Source: Actinomycetota bacterium (GTDB lineage: Bacteria > Actinomycetota > Thermoleophilia > Solirubrobacterales > Solirubrobacteraceae). Taken from it: a DNA stretch of 60,512 nucleotides. The translations under genes were made by a program, and so were the position numbers. Below the pieces are notes generated by a model that had not been told where the DNA came from, ran no database searches, and saw only the letters and a list, made by a program, of their open reading frames with translations. Of the stretch, positions 28,915 through 36,935 are shown in pieces; position 1 is the first letter of the stretch, and the number at the start of each line of letters is the position of its first letter. Location: NCBI GenBank assembly GCA_005883215.1, contig VAYS01000021.1, positions 1-60,512 of the forward strand, written 5' to 3'.

Positions 28915-29038
28915 CGCCGGCGCCCACAGCCGCGGGTCGGAGGCCTTCCGGTTCGTCCAATTCGAGTTCCCGTGGCGGCTCGGCCCCGCCGACGGCCGCT
29001 ACGTCGCGCGCTGGGACGCGGGGAATACCCCCTCGCAC

Positions 29039-29800
29039 GTGATCGTGCTCGCGACGGTGAGCGCGGCGGCGCGCCGGGGGCGGGCGCGCCGGCGAGCCCG
29101 GGCCGTCGATTCCGAGCCCGACCCGGTACCCGCGCCCATCACCAGAGCCACGGTGATCGACGCCGCGCCGCTCGCCGGGGCCACCGAGGCCGACCGTTGG
29201 CTCCAGGCGCTCGACCTGCACGACGCCGCCGAGGAGGCGGTGGTCGCGCTCAACCGGGTTCTGTTCGACCACCGCCTGGCCAGCGCCGATCCCTGGGCGC
29301 GCGAGGTCTCGCTCGAGCAGGCCCTGGCGGTGCGGGTCGGGCACGGAGCGGGCGAGGAGGTCGCCCACGGACGGTTCACGCGGGCGCTGGAGCCACCCCG
29401 GGCGAGCACCCCGCGGCGTCGGCGCCGCGAAAGCGCGCTGCGCCCCCAGGAGCGCCTCGCCGGCCTACTCGGGGGGCGCGTGACGCCCCTGGCGTGCGAG
29501 GAGATGGCCCTGCGCGCCCGCACCGACCTGGCCGCCGGACGCTGGCGCGAGGGCGCGCTGCAGACCGAGCTGGCCCTGCGCTGCGCACTGGCCGAGCTCG
29601 ACCGCGCCGGCTTTGCCCCCGACGCCGGCGCGCGCATGACCGAGCTCCGCGAGCTGGCCGGGCCGGCGGCAGGCGCGGCGCGGGCCGCGCTCGCCGGCCA
29701 ACTCGACGAGCAGGGGCGCGAGGCCGTCGAGCGGGGACTGGCCCGCCTGGAGGCGGCCCTGAGGGCGCGCGCGGCGCACTCGCTAAACCAGCCGGGCTAG
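29039..29800 (+). CDS. Conserved-looking hypothetical protein, start unresolved
   Basis: The 253-residue product from GTG 29039 has a basic region after the start, then an alpha-helical domain (RWLQALDLHDAAEEAVVALN, QALAVRVGHGAGEEVAHGRF, RPQERLAGLLGGR, CEEMALRARTDLAAGRW). I do not recognise a function. The same frame stays open upstream to about 28916 and reads like protein (FRFVQFEFPWRLGPADGRYV), with nearly all third bases G or C, but contains no ATG, GTG, TTG or CTG after the stop at 28814. The true N-terminus is thus probably upstream, and a start codon is missing or lost. Confidence 0.7.
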   Translation: MIVLATVSAAARRGRARRRARAVDSEPDPVPAPITRATVIDAAPLAGATEADRWLQALDLHDAAEEAVVALNRVLFDHRLASADPWAREVSLEQALAVRVGHGAGEEVAHGRFTRALEPPRASTPRRRRRESALRPQERLAGLLGGRVTPLACEEMALRARTDLAAGRWREGALQTELALRCALAELDRAGFAPDAGARMTELRELAGPAAGAARAALAGQLDEQGREAVERGLARLEAALRARAAHSLNQPG

Positions 29801-29842
29801 CCTCGCGGGGGATCGCCCTCCACGGCGGCCCGGGTGCGGTCC

Positions 29843-30661
29843 TCAGGCCTCCACGGCTGCCACCAGCGCCTGGAGCTCGCTTACCACGTCGCCGTCGAGC
29901 CTGACCGCGGCGAGGTGATCGACCGGGGTGGGCCCGCGGGTGACGATGGCCACCGCCCCCCCGGCCTGGCGGGTGAGGTGGGGCAACCCGGCCACCGGGT
30001 AGACCTCGAGCGAGGAGCCCACGCACAGCAGTACGTCGGCGCCCGCCGCCAGCTCCTGGGCGCGGGCCATCGCCGCCTCGGGCAGGTACTCGCCGAACAG
30101 GACCACGTCGGGCTTGAGCGCCGCCCCGCACGGGCAGCGAGGAACGCGGTCGGCGGCGGCGGCTAGGCGGGTGCGGGCCTCGGCCAGGGAAGCAGTCTCT
30201 CCACAGGCCAGGCAGCGGCAGTGGGCGATGCTGCCGTGGACCTCGACCAGCTCCGAGGTGCCGGCCTTGCGGTGGAGCATGTCGACGTTCTGGGTGATCA
30301 CCGCGTCGAGCCGACCGCGCCCCTCGAGCTCGACCAGCGCCCGGTGAGCGCCGTTGGGCTCGCGGCCCTCCAGGGTGGCGAAGCGCTCGGCGTAGTAGCC
30401 CCAAAAGCGCTCGGGGTCGCGGCGAAAGGCGTCGATGTGCGCGACCTCCATCGGATCCACCTTCTCCCACAGTCCGGTCCCCGGTGAGCGGAAGTCGGGG
30501 ATCCCCGAGGGGGTGCTGATCCCGGCGCCGGTGAGGGCAACCACCGAGCCCGCCCCCCGCACGAGCGCGGCCAGGCGGCGGACTCCCGCGGAGGGGGTGG
30601 CCGCCAGCGCGGCGTCCGCCGAGGAGGCGCCCGCGGCCGCCGGTGTGTCCGAGTCGCTCAC
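29843..30661 (-). CDS. NAD-dependent protein deacylase, Sir2 family
   Basis: Sirtuins remove acyl groups from lysines using NAD. The 272-residue product has ALTGAGIST (about 42-50), GIPDFRS (53-59), TQNVDMLH (123-130), catalytic His142 in VHGS, zinc cysteines around 148-153 and 176-178, then KPDVVLFGE and CVGSSLEVYP. An N-terminal 25-residue Ala-rich stretch precedes the domain. The GTG start overlaps the stop of the HADH-ECH fusion by 4 bp, so it belongs to the beta-oxidation operon and may reverse acylation caused by acyl-CoA. Confidence 0.93.
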   Translation of the reverse strand: MSDSDTPAAAGASSADAALAATPSAGVRRLAALVRGAGSVVALTGAGISTPSGIPDFRSPGTGLWEKVDPMEVAHIDAFRRDPERFWGYYAERFATLEGREPNGAHRALVELEGRGRLDAVITQNVDMLHRKAGTSELVEVHGSIAHCRCLACGETASLAEARTRLAAAADRVPRCPCGAALKPDVVLFGEYLPEAAMARAQELAAGADVLLCVGSSLEVYPVAGLPHLTRQAGGAVAIVTRGPTPVDHLAAVRLDGDVVSELQALVAAVEA

Positions 30662-32658
30662 CGGCCCTCAAAGCGGGGGGTGCGCTTGTCCAGGAAGGCG
30701 GCGATCCCCTCGCGCGCGTCCGCCGAGGCGAAGGCGCGGGCGAAGCCGCGCTTCTCGGCTTCGATGCCCTCAGCCAGGTCGCCGCGCGCCGAGGCCGACT
30801 TGATCTCGCCCACCGCCACCGGCGCCTGCACGGACAGCCCGCGTGCCCACAACAGCGCCACCTCAAGCAGCTCGTGGTCGGCGACCAGCCGGTTGACCAG
30901 GCCGTACTCGTAGGCCTCCTCGGCGGTGATCGCGTCCCCGGTCAGGTTCATCTCTAGCGCCTTGTTCTCACCCACCAGTAGGGGCAGGCGCTGGGTCCCG
31001 CCGAACCCGGGGATGATGCCGAGCTTGATCTCGGGCTGACCGAACACCGCCGAGCCGGCGGCGATCCGCACGTCGCAGGCCATGGCCAGCTCCAGACCCC
31101 CGCCGAAGGCGAGCCCGTTGATCGCCGCGACGGTGGCGACCCGGCCGCTGCCCAGCTCGCGCAGGAGGGCGTGCCCGGAGTCGATCAGCTCCCGGCCCGC
31201 CGCCTCGTCCATCTGGGTGAACGACTTGATGTCCGCGCCGGCGCTGAACACCACCGGGCTGGCCGAGGCGATCACCAGCGCCCGCACCGATCCCGAGTCC
31301 TTGACCCGGCGCCAGATTGCGGCCAGGTCGTGGATGACCTCGGGCGAGATCGGATTCACCTGGCCGTTGGACAGCCAGGCGACGGCTACCTCGCCGCGGG
31401 TCTCGAGCTTGACCGTGGCGGGCTGCTCGCCCTGGTCGGGCCGGGGATAGGCGTAAAAGCCCTGGCCGGCGGCCACGCCCAGGCGCCCCTGGGCCACCAG
31501 GCGGCGCAGGATGGTGGGCGGCTCAAAGCGCTCGCCGTGGGCCTCGGAGAGCGACTCCAGGCGCTCGAGCACGACATCGAGTCCCACCGAGTCGGCCTTC
31601 ATGAAGGGCGGGAGCAGCCCGCGGCGGGGGTCCATGCCCGCCCCGGCCATCAGGCCCAGGTCGATCTCGCGCACGCTGCACACGCGCTCCTCGAGGAGCA
31701 GGCACGCCTCGACAAAGCTCTTGAGCGTCATCAGCTCGGCCAGCTCGGCGCCATCGGCCTCGGCTTGGCCGTCGAGCTGGGGGGCACCATCCCGGTAGAA
31801 GCCTCCGCCCCCGGCCTTGGCGCCCAGCTTGCCCTCGGCGACCAGCTGGCCCATTCCCCCGTGCACGTAGAAGCGCTCGCCGTAGGACTCGCGCAGATGC
31901 TCGGCCACGTGATGGACGGTGTCCAGGCCGAGCATGTCGATCAGCGCGAACGGCGGCAGCGGCGCGACGTTGGCGGCGGCTACGGCGTCGTCGATCGACT
32001 TGATCGACAGTCCGCGCTCCTCCTGGGCGCGCCAGATCTCTGACACGCCCGAGTTAAGGATGCGGTTGACCACGAACCCCGGGACCTCCTCGCAGACGAT
32101 CGGCTGCTTCTTGATCGTCTGGGCCAGGTTGTAGGCGGCCCGGACCGTCTCCTCGGAGGTCTCCTCGCCGCGCACGATCTCGATCAGCGGCATGACCGCG
32201 GCGGGGTAGAAGTAGTGAAAGCCCACCACCTGCTCGGGGCGCAGGGTGGCGGCGCCGATCTCGGTGATCGACAGCGACGAGGTGTTGGTGGCGAGGATCG
32301 CGTGCCCGGGGATGACGGCGTCGAGTTCGGCGAACACCGCCTGCTTGACGTCCATGCGCTCAGGCACCGCCTCGATCACGAAGTCCACGTCACCGAAGCC
32401 CTCGTAGGCGGTCGTCCCGTGGATGCGCCCCGCGAGCTCATCCACCTGGGCGCGAGCCTGGTCCTCGCTGACCTTGCCCTTCTGCACCTGGCGGGCGATC
32501 TGTCCCTCGGCCACGCCGCGGGCCTCGGCCACGGCGGCATCCACGAGCTCGTCCTCGACGTCCTTGAGCACCACGTCGAGCCCGGCGGCGGCGAGGGTGT
32601 GAGCGATCTGCCCGCCCATCGTCCCCGCCCCGACGACCGCGGCCTTGAAGACGAACAT
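30658..32658 (-). CDS. 3-hydroxyacyl-CoA dehydrogenase / enoyl-CoA hydratase fusion (HADH first)
   Basis: The 666-residue bifunctional beta-oxidation enzyme starts with a Rossmann domain ([15 protein letters not shown]), has [19 protein letters not shown] with the catalytic His, two HADH C-domains, and a C-terminal crotonase domain (about 410-666) with [18 protein letters not shown] and [15 protein letters not shown], both catalytic Glu present. The order is the reverse of FadB/FadJ and resembles archaeal crotonyl-CoA hydratase/3-hydroxybutyryl-CoA dehydrogenases. ATG 32658 follows the SRPBCC gene by 12 bp, and its end overlaps the sirtuin. Confidence 0.93.
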   Translation of the reverse strand: MFVFKAAVVGAGTMGGQIAHTLAAAGLDVVLKDVEDELVDAAVAEARGVAEGQIARQVQKGKVSEDQARAQVDELAGRIHGTTAYEGFGDVDFVIEAVPERMDVKQAVFAELDAVIPGHAILATNTSSLSITEIGAATLRPEQVVGFHYFYPAAVMPLIEIVRGEETSEETVRAAYNLAQTIKKQPIVCEEVPGFVVNRILNSGVSEIWRAQEERGLSIKSIDDAVAAANVAPLPPFALIDMLGLDTVHHVAEHLRESYGERFYVHGGMGQLVAEGKLGAKAGGGGFYRDGAPQLDGQAEADGAELAELMTLKSFVEACLLLEERVCSVREIDLGLMAGAGMDPRRGLLPPFMKADSVGLDVVLERLESLSEAHGERFEPPTILRRLVAQGRLGVAAGQGFYAYPRPDQGEQPATVKLETRGEVAVAWLSNGQVNPISPEVIHDLAAIWRRVKDSGSVRALVIASASPVVFSAGADIKSFTQMDEAAGRELIDSGHALLRELGSGRVATVAAINGLAFGGGLELAMACDVRIAAGSAVFGQPEIKLGIIPGFGGTQRLPLLVGENKALEMNLTGDAITAEEAYEYGLVNRLVADHELLEVALLWARGLSVQAPVAVGEIKSASARGDLAEGIEAEKRGFARAFASADAREGIAAFLDKRTPRFEGR

Positions 32659-32670
32659 GAGGCGGGCAAT

Positions 32671-33114
32671 CTAGCGATCGGCGAGCTCGGCGGCGAAGCG
32701 GCCCAGCGTCCGGCGCAGCGAGTCGGCCAGCGCGCGGCGGATGAACAGCCGGTCCACCAGCGCGCCGGCGGGAAGCCGACGCCGCAGCCGGTAGTCGAGC
32801 ACCACCGACACCGACACGCCGTCGGCCAAGGCCTCAAAGCGCACCGTCTGGCGCCCGGTCAGCGAGTCGTCGGTCACTTCGAGCTCCTGGCCGGCGCCGG
32901 GCTCGTGGGAGACCACGCGCTCGGTCACGCGACCGCGCCCGCCGGGGCGCGACTGCCAGATGACCTCGGCGCCGGCCTGCGGCCAGGGGCCCTGGATGGA
33001 GACCACGTGCCCGAAGCCCTCCACCCACGACGCCCAGCGGGCGGGCTCATACCACACCGTCTCGGCCTCGGCCACCGAACCGGAAGCGTCCCGCTCGGCG
33101 CGCACGCGGGTCAT
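32671..33114 (-). CDS. SRPBCC / polyketide-cyclase-like ligand-binding protein
   Basis: The 147-residue product fits the START/Bet v1-like SRPBCC fold: ERDASGSVAEAETVWYEPARWASWVEGFGHV opens the helix-grip, followed by long beta strands (GRVTERVVSHEPGAGQELEV, TVRFEALADGVSVSVVLDY) and a C-terminal helix (DSLRRTLGRFAAEL). Such proteins bind hydrophobic ligands; no specific one can be named. It overlaps the PadR stop by 4 bp (ATGA) and lies upstream of the HADH-ECH fusion, so a lipid or acyl ligand would fit. Confidence 0.8.
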   Translation of the reverse strand: MTRVRAERDASGSVAEAETVWYEPARWASWVEGFGHVVSIQGPWPQAGAEVIWQSRPGGRGRVTERVVSHEPGAGQELEVTDDSLTGRQTVRFEALADGVSVSVVLDYRLRRRLPAGALVDRLFIRRALADSLRRTLGRFAAELADR

Positions 33115-33629
33115 CGCCGCCCCCCGCCGCGCAGGCGCCGGTCAAGCTCGCCGCGGATCTTCTCCACGCTGGCCACCACCTTCGCCAAGCGGGGCAGGAG
33201 CGCCTCGGCCAAGCGCTCGAGCTCGGCCTCGCCGTCTGGCGTGAGCGCGTAGAAGCGTCGCGAGCGGCGCTCGGGATGCTCCCACTTGCCCTCGATCAGG
33301 GCGCGCGCCTCCAGCGAGCGCAGCAGCGGATACATCGTGTTGGGATTGACCACCACCAGGCCGCCGGTCAGGTCGCGGATGCGGTCCATCAGCTGGTTGC
33401 CATAGGACGCCTCGCGCGCCAGCGAGTCCAGCACCAGCAGCGGCAGCAGTCCCGCCCGGCGCAGCTCGCCGACCAGCGGGTCGGCGGTGCCGGGGCCGCC
33501 GGCCTCGCGGCCTGGGGCCTCCTGCGGCGCCCCGGCCGCCTCGCGCACCTCCTGCAGCGAGGCGGTCTCGGCCACCGCCCGGCGGGTGTCTTTGGAGCCG
33601 GGCACCGCCCTGAACGCTAGCCGCCCCAC
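33111..33629 (-). CDS. PadR-family transcriptional regulator
   Basis: The 172-residue product has a PadR winged-helix domain at about 55-130: LLPLLVLDSLAREASYGNQLMDRI, then VVNPNTMYPLLRSLEARALIEGKWE and SRRFYALTPDGEAELERL. A C-terminal helix mediates dimerisation in the family. The first 45 residues are Ala/Gly-rich and may not belong, so the start is uncertain. Next to the SRPBCC and acyl-CoA genes it probably regulates this operon in response to a hydrophobic effector, by inference. Confidence 0.85.
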   Translation of the reverse strand: MGRLAFRAVPGSKDTRRAVAETASLQEVREAAGAPQEAPGREAGGPGTADPLVGELRRAGLLPLLVLDSLAREASYGNQLMDRIRDLTGGLVVVNPNTMYPLLRSLEARALIEGKWEHPERRSRRFYALTPDGEAELERLAEALLPRLAKVVASVEKIRGELDRRLRGGGRR

Positions 33630-33676
33630 CCGCGGCCGCCCATTCCGTGAGTCCCTGCACAGGGCGTGGCGCCGGC

Positions 33677-34849
33677 TCAGGCGGGCGCGGGCTCGGGCTC
33701 GGAGACCCGGCGGGGCAGCAGCGTCTCGCGGGCGATGACCAGGCGCTGGATCTGGGCGGTGCCCTCGTACAGCTGCATGATCTTGGCGTCGCGCATGAGC
33801 TTCTCCACCGGGTACTCCTTGATGAAGCCGTAGCCTCCGTAGACCTGCACGGCGTCGGTGGTGACCCTCATCGCGCTGTCACCGGCGAAGCGCTTTGCGT
33901 GCGAGGAGAGCAGCGTGTTGCGCTCGCCGTTGTCGAGCTGCACGGCGGACTTCCAGGTCAGCAGCCGGCTGGCCTCGATGTCGGTGGCCATGTCGGCGAT
34001 CATGAACTGGATCGCCTGGTGCATGGCGATGGGCACGCCGAACTGGACGCGCTCCTTGGAGTAGTCGACGGCGAACTCGAACGCCGCGCGGGCGATGCCC
34101 ACCGCCATGGCGGCGACGCCCGGGCGCGTGCGGTCGAGCGTCATCATCGCCAGCTTGAAGCCGTGGTTCTCCTCGCCCAGCAGGTAGCGGGAGTCGACCT
34201 CGGTGTCGTTGAAGGTGATCGTCGCCGTGTTGGAGGCGCGCTGGCCCATCTTGTCTTCCTTCTTGTCCACCACCACCGTGTCGTCCTTGCGGACCAGGAA
34301 GGCGCTGATGCCGCGGTGACCGGCCTCCTTGTCGGTCTTGGCGTACACCGTGAACCAGTCGGCGTAGCCGCCGTTGGTGATAAAGCACTTGGACCCGTTG
34401 AGCACGTACCTGTCGCCCTGGCGCACGGCGCTGGTGCGCATACCCGAGACGTCGGAGCCGGCATCGGGCTCGGTCAGACAGAAGGAGGCCAGGACCGGCG
34501 ACTCCACCAGCTCTGAGCAGTACTCCTTCTTTACCTCCTCGGCGGCGCCGATGAGCACCGGGGCGGCGGCCAGGCCGTTGGCACCCAGCGAAGTCTGGAT
34601 CCCCGAGCAGCCCCACGCGAGCTCCTCCTCGATCAGGCAGCCGTCGAGGTAGCTCAGGCCCGCGCCCCCGTACTCCTCGGGCAGGTGGGTGTTCATCAGC
34701 CCGACCTCGTGCGCCTTGTCGACGATCTCCTGGGGCCAGGTGCCGTCCTTGTCGTACTCCCACGCGACGGGGCGGATCTCCTTCTCGGCGAAGTCGTGCG
34801 CCAGCTCGCGGAGGTTCTTCTGCTCGTCGGTGAGCGTGAAATCGACCAC
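33677..34849 (-). CDS. Acyl-CoA dehydrogenase
   Basis: The FAD-dependent enzyme introduces the alpha-beta double bond of acyl-CoA. The 390-residue product opens VDFTLTDEQKNLRELAHDFAE, has the flavin and substrate loop CLTEPDAGSDVSGMRT, KCFITNGGYADWF, and near the end DAVQVYGGYGFIKEYPVEKLMRD and MQLYEGTAQIQRLVIAR with the catalytic Glu of the GTxxI type. AAAGGAG lies 9 nt before GTG 34849. It is the first gene of the beta-oxidation operon, 47 bp before padR, behind a palindromic operator at 34908-34923. Confidence 0.95.
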   Translation of the reverse strand: MVDFTLTDEQKNLRELAHDFAEKEIRPVAWEYDKDGTWPQEIVDKAHEVGLMNTHLPEEYGGAGLSYLDGCLIEEELAWGCSGIQTSLGANGLAAAPVLIGAAEEVKKEYCSELVESPVLASFCLTEPDAGSDVSGMRTSAVRQGDRYVLNGSKCFITNGGYADWFTVYAKTDKEAGHRGISAFLVRKDDTVVVDKKEDKMGQRASNTATITFNDTEVDSRYLLGEENHGFKLAMMTLDRTRPGVAAMAVGIARAAFEFAVDYSKERVQFGVPIAMHQAIQFMIADMATDIEASRLLTWKSAVQLDNGERNTLLSSHAKRFAGDSAMRVTTDAVQVYGGYGFIKEYPVEKLMRDAKIMQLYEGTAQIQRLVIARETLLPRRVSEPEPAPA

Positions 34850-34907
34850 GGTGGAAGTCTCCTTTGCTCTGCCAAGGGCCCGCGTCGGCGCGGGGCCGGC
34901 AAGCAGA

Positions 34908-34923
34908 TTGACTAGTCAGTCAA
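34908..34923. promoter_or_regulatory. TetR-type palindromic operator upstream of the acyl-CoA dehydrogenase
   Basis: TTGACT and AGTCAA (34908-34913, 34918-34923) form an inverted repeat with a 4-bp spacer, and TGACTAGTCA (34909-34918) is a perfect 10-bp palindrome inside it. Such sites are typical of TetR-family lipid-catabolism repressors (FadR/KstR-like). It lies 59 bp upstream of the dehydrogenase start, in an AT-rich patch that also carries the promoter. No tetR gene is in the window, so the repressor would act in trans. Confidence 0.65.
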
Positions 34924-34957
34924 CGAATATCGGTAAGGGTAGCGCCCGCGCCGCCTA

Positions 34958-35092
34958 TTAGCGCAGGGCGAGGAGGATCGCCACCACGCCGCCGGCGATC
35001 GCCAGGGCGGTCACCATCACCAGCCCGATCTGCTCGGGAAAGACCGCGGGCCGGCGCGGCGCCAGCGAGCGGCGTCTGAAGCGGCGCCACAT
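34958..35092 (-). CDS. Small single-span membrane protein (44 residues)
   Basis: A short frame begins ATG at 35092 and ends TAA at 34958. It has a very basic N-terminus (MWRRFRRRSLAPRR) and a 24-residue hydrophobic helix (QIGLVMVTALAIAGGVVAILLAL). The positive-inside design and GC-rich codon third positions support a real small membrane protein. It lies divergently between the beta-oxidation operator and the plus-strand gene at 35139. Function unknown. Confidence 0.6.
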   Translation of the reverse strand: MWRRFRRRSLAPRRPAVFPEQIGLVMVTALAIAGGVVAILLALR

Positions 35093-35126
35093 GACCGCCA
35101 AGCTAGCGCGCGCGGCCTGGGAGGCC

Positions 35127-35132
35127 TAATCT
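35127..35132 (+). promoter_or_regulatory. -10 box (TAATCT) of the 35139 gene
   Basis: TAATCT lies 6 nt before ATG 35139 on the plus strand, a leaderless arrangement. Confidence 0.5.
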
Positions 35133-35138
35133 GAAGCC

Positions 35139-35579
35139 ATGCAGACGGCCTTTGGCATCGTGCTGTTCGGGGTCGTGGCGGTGGGTGCGATCGTCGCCGT
35201 CGCGTCGCTGTCGGGGCGCAAGCGCCTGTACGAGAACATCGGCCGGGGGGCGATGTCCATGCACCACGATCCGCTGCGCGCCCGAGGCGGACCGCCGGCC
35301 GGCTCGGCCGCCGCGCTGGCCGAGCGCGACGAGGAGATCCGCCAACTGGTGGCGGCCCGCAACGAGCGCCGGATTCGCCGAGGCGAGCCGCCCCTCGACG
35401 TGGAGGCCGAGTTGGCGCGCCTGACGGCGCCGGCGGTGGATCCCGAGCTGGCGGCCGAGGTCCGCTCGCTGGTCATCGCCCGCAACGAGCGCCGAGCCCG
35501 GGCCGGCCACGAGCCGCTCGACGTGGAGGCCGAGGTCGCGCGCCAGCTGCGCGAGCTGAGTCCTGAGAACGCACCCTGA
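35139..35579 (+). CDS. Membrane-anchored protein with two 30-residue repeats
   Basis: The 146-residue product has one N-terminal transmembrane helix (about 4-24) and a cytoplasmic region with two near-identical repeats, residues 66-95 and 107-136, each reading roughly E-[IV]-R-x-L-V-x-A-R-N-E-R-R followed by GxEPLDVEAE-type motifs. The repeats suggest a paired binding surface. I do not recognise a family. A leaderless ATG start and a short tail complete it. It precedes an acidic small protein and the aldo/keto reductase. Confidence 0.75.
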   Translation: MQTAFGIVLFGVVAVGAIVAVASLSGRKRLYENIGRGAMSMHHDPLRARGGPPAGSAAALAERDEEIRQLVAARNERRIRRGEPPLDVEAELARLTAPAVDPELAAEVRSLVIARNERRARAGHEPLDVEAEVARQLRELSPENAP

Positions 35580-35606
35580 GGGCTACCGGGCAGGGGCCCA
35601 AAGGGG

Positions 35607-35612
35607 TATAAA
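35607..35612 (+). promoter_or_regulatory. -10 box (TATAAA) of the 35622 gene
   Basis: TATAAA lies 9 nt before ATG 35622 on the plus strand. Confidence 0.45.
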
Positions 35613-35621
35613 CGCAAGCAG

Positions 35622-35948
35622 ATGGCCGAGCACCGCACGTTTGAGCTCGACGAGCTGACCGTTCGTCCCGGCACCTACTTCAACCCCCAGACCGAGGTGT
35701 TGTTGGTGATCGACGACTCGCCCGAGCTGGACTCCGAGATCTTCAACATGGAGGAGTTCGAGGGGGCCGAGTGGGTGCTGATCTCCGACGAGACGCCGCT
35801 CGACGAGAACCAGCGCGATGAGCTGTTGGAGGGCTTCCAGGTGCGCCACGGGCCCGACGGCGACGGGCGGGTCGCCGACGCCGACGATGATCAGCCCGAG
35901 CCCGAGGAGTTCGACGAGCGCGACCTCGAGCACGAGGCCGACGCCTAG
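35622..35948 (+). CDS. Small acidic hypothetical protein
   Basis: The 108-residue protein is strongly acidic, with a folded-looking beta-rich first half (TFELDELTVRPGTYFNPQTE, VLLVIDDSPELD, FEGAEWVLISDETPLDENQRDELLE) and an Asp/Glu-rich disordered tail. I recognise no family. Its TGA abuts the ATG of the aldo/keto reductase, so the two are co-translated and the protein may be a partner of that enzyme; that is inference. Confidence 0.65.
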   Translation: MAEHRTFELDELTVRPGTYFNPQTEVLLVIDDSPELDSEIFNMEEFEGAEWVLISDETPLDENQRDELLEGFQVRHGPDGDGRVADADDDQPEPEEFDERDLEHEADA

Positions 35949-36935
35949 ATGCAGACACGCACGTTCGGCGCCAGCGACCTGCAGTGCTCGGCGATCGGCT
36001 TTGGCACCTGGGCGCTGGGCTCAGACTGGTGGGGACCACACGAGGATCCCGACGAGCTGGTCTCCCGGGCGCTCGAGCTCGGGGTCACCTTCTTCGACAC
36101 CGCCGACACCTACGGCCAGGGCCTCAACGAGGAGCTGGTGGGGGCGGCGCTTCGCCGGGCCGGCCCGCGCCGGCAGGACATCCAGCTGGCGACCAAGTTC
36201 GGCTATGTCATCGACTCGCGGCGAACCGCCCACGCCGAGTCCGAACGGCCCCAGGACTTCTCCCCCGCGCACTTGCGCCGGGCCCTGGAGGCCAGCCTGC
36301 GCCGCCTGGACACCGACTACGTCGACCTCTACCAGCTCCACAATCCGCGCATGGACGCCATCGACTCAGACGAGCTGTTCGCCGAGCTCGAGGCGGTCAA
36401 GGCCGAGGGCAAGATCCGCCACTACGGCGTCGCCCTGGGCCCCAAGATCGGCTGGCGCGACGAGGGCGTGGCGGCCCTGGCTCGCCGCTCGATCACCTCT
36501 TTGCAGACCGTGTACAACCTGCTCGAACAGGAGCCGGGCTCGGAGTTTCTCGAGCTCGCCGAGCGGCGCGGCGTGGGCGTGCTGGCGCGGGTCCCCACCT
36601 CCTCGGGATTGCTGGAGGGCAACTTGACCCTGGACACCCGCTTCGAGGGCAACGACCACCGCCGCCACCGTCCCCGTTCGTGGCTGGTGGAGGGGCTGCA
36701 GAAGGTCGAGCAGCTGGCCTTCCTGCACCGCGGGGGTGAGCGCACCCTGGCCCAGGGCGCCTTCCAGTTCATCCTCGCCCAGCCGGCGATCGGCTGCGTG
36801 GTGCATACGATCAACACCCGCGCCCAGCTCGAAGAGTGGGCGGCGGCGTCGGACACCCCGCCGCTCGGCGCCGACGAGCTGGCGGCGCTCGACGAGCTCT
36901 ACCGCTCGAACTTCGGCCTGGCCGTCACCGCCTAG
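35949..36935 (+). CDS. Aldo/keto reductase
   Basis: The 328-residue enzyme belongs to the AKR superfamily (NADPH-dependent carbonyl reduction). Catalytic residues are visible: Asp50 and Tyr55 in FFDTADTYG, Lys83 in ATKFG, His131 in YQLHNPRM. The TIM barrel continues through HYGVALGP and SLQTVYNLLEQ, and VVHTINTRAQLEEW is near the cofactor site. Substrate unknown. The start abuts the upstream stop. The 3' end overlaps the convergent nitronate monooxygenase gene by 4 bp. Confidence 0.93.
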   Translation: MQTRTFGASDLQCSAIGFGTWALGSDWWGPHEDPDELVSRALELGVTFFDTADTYGQGLNEELVGAALRRAGPRRQDIQLATKFGYVIDSRRTAHAESERPQDFSPAHLRRALEASLRRLDTDYVDLYQLHNPRMDAIDSDELFAELEAVKAEGKIRHYGVALGPKIGWRDEGVAALARRSITSLQTVYNLLEQEPGSEFLELAERRGVGVLARVPTSSGLLEGNLTLDTRFEGNDHRRHRPRSWLVEGLQKVEQLAFLHRGGERTLAQGAFQFILAQPAIGCVVHTINTRAQLEEWAAASDTPPLGADELAALDELYRSNFGLAVTA

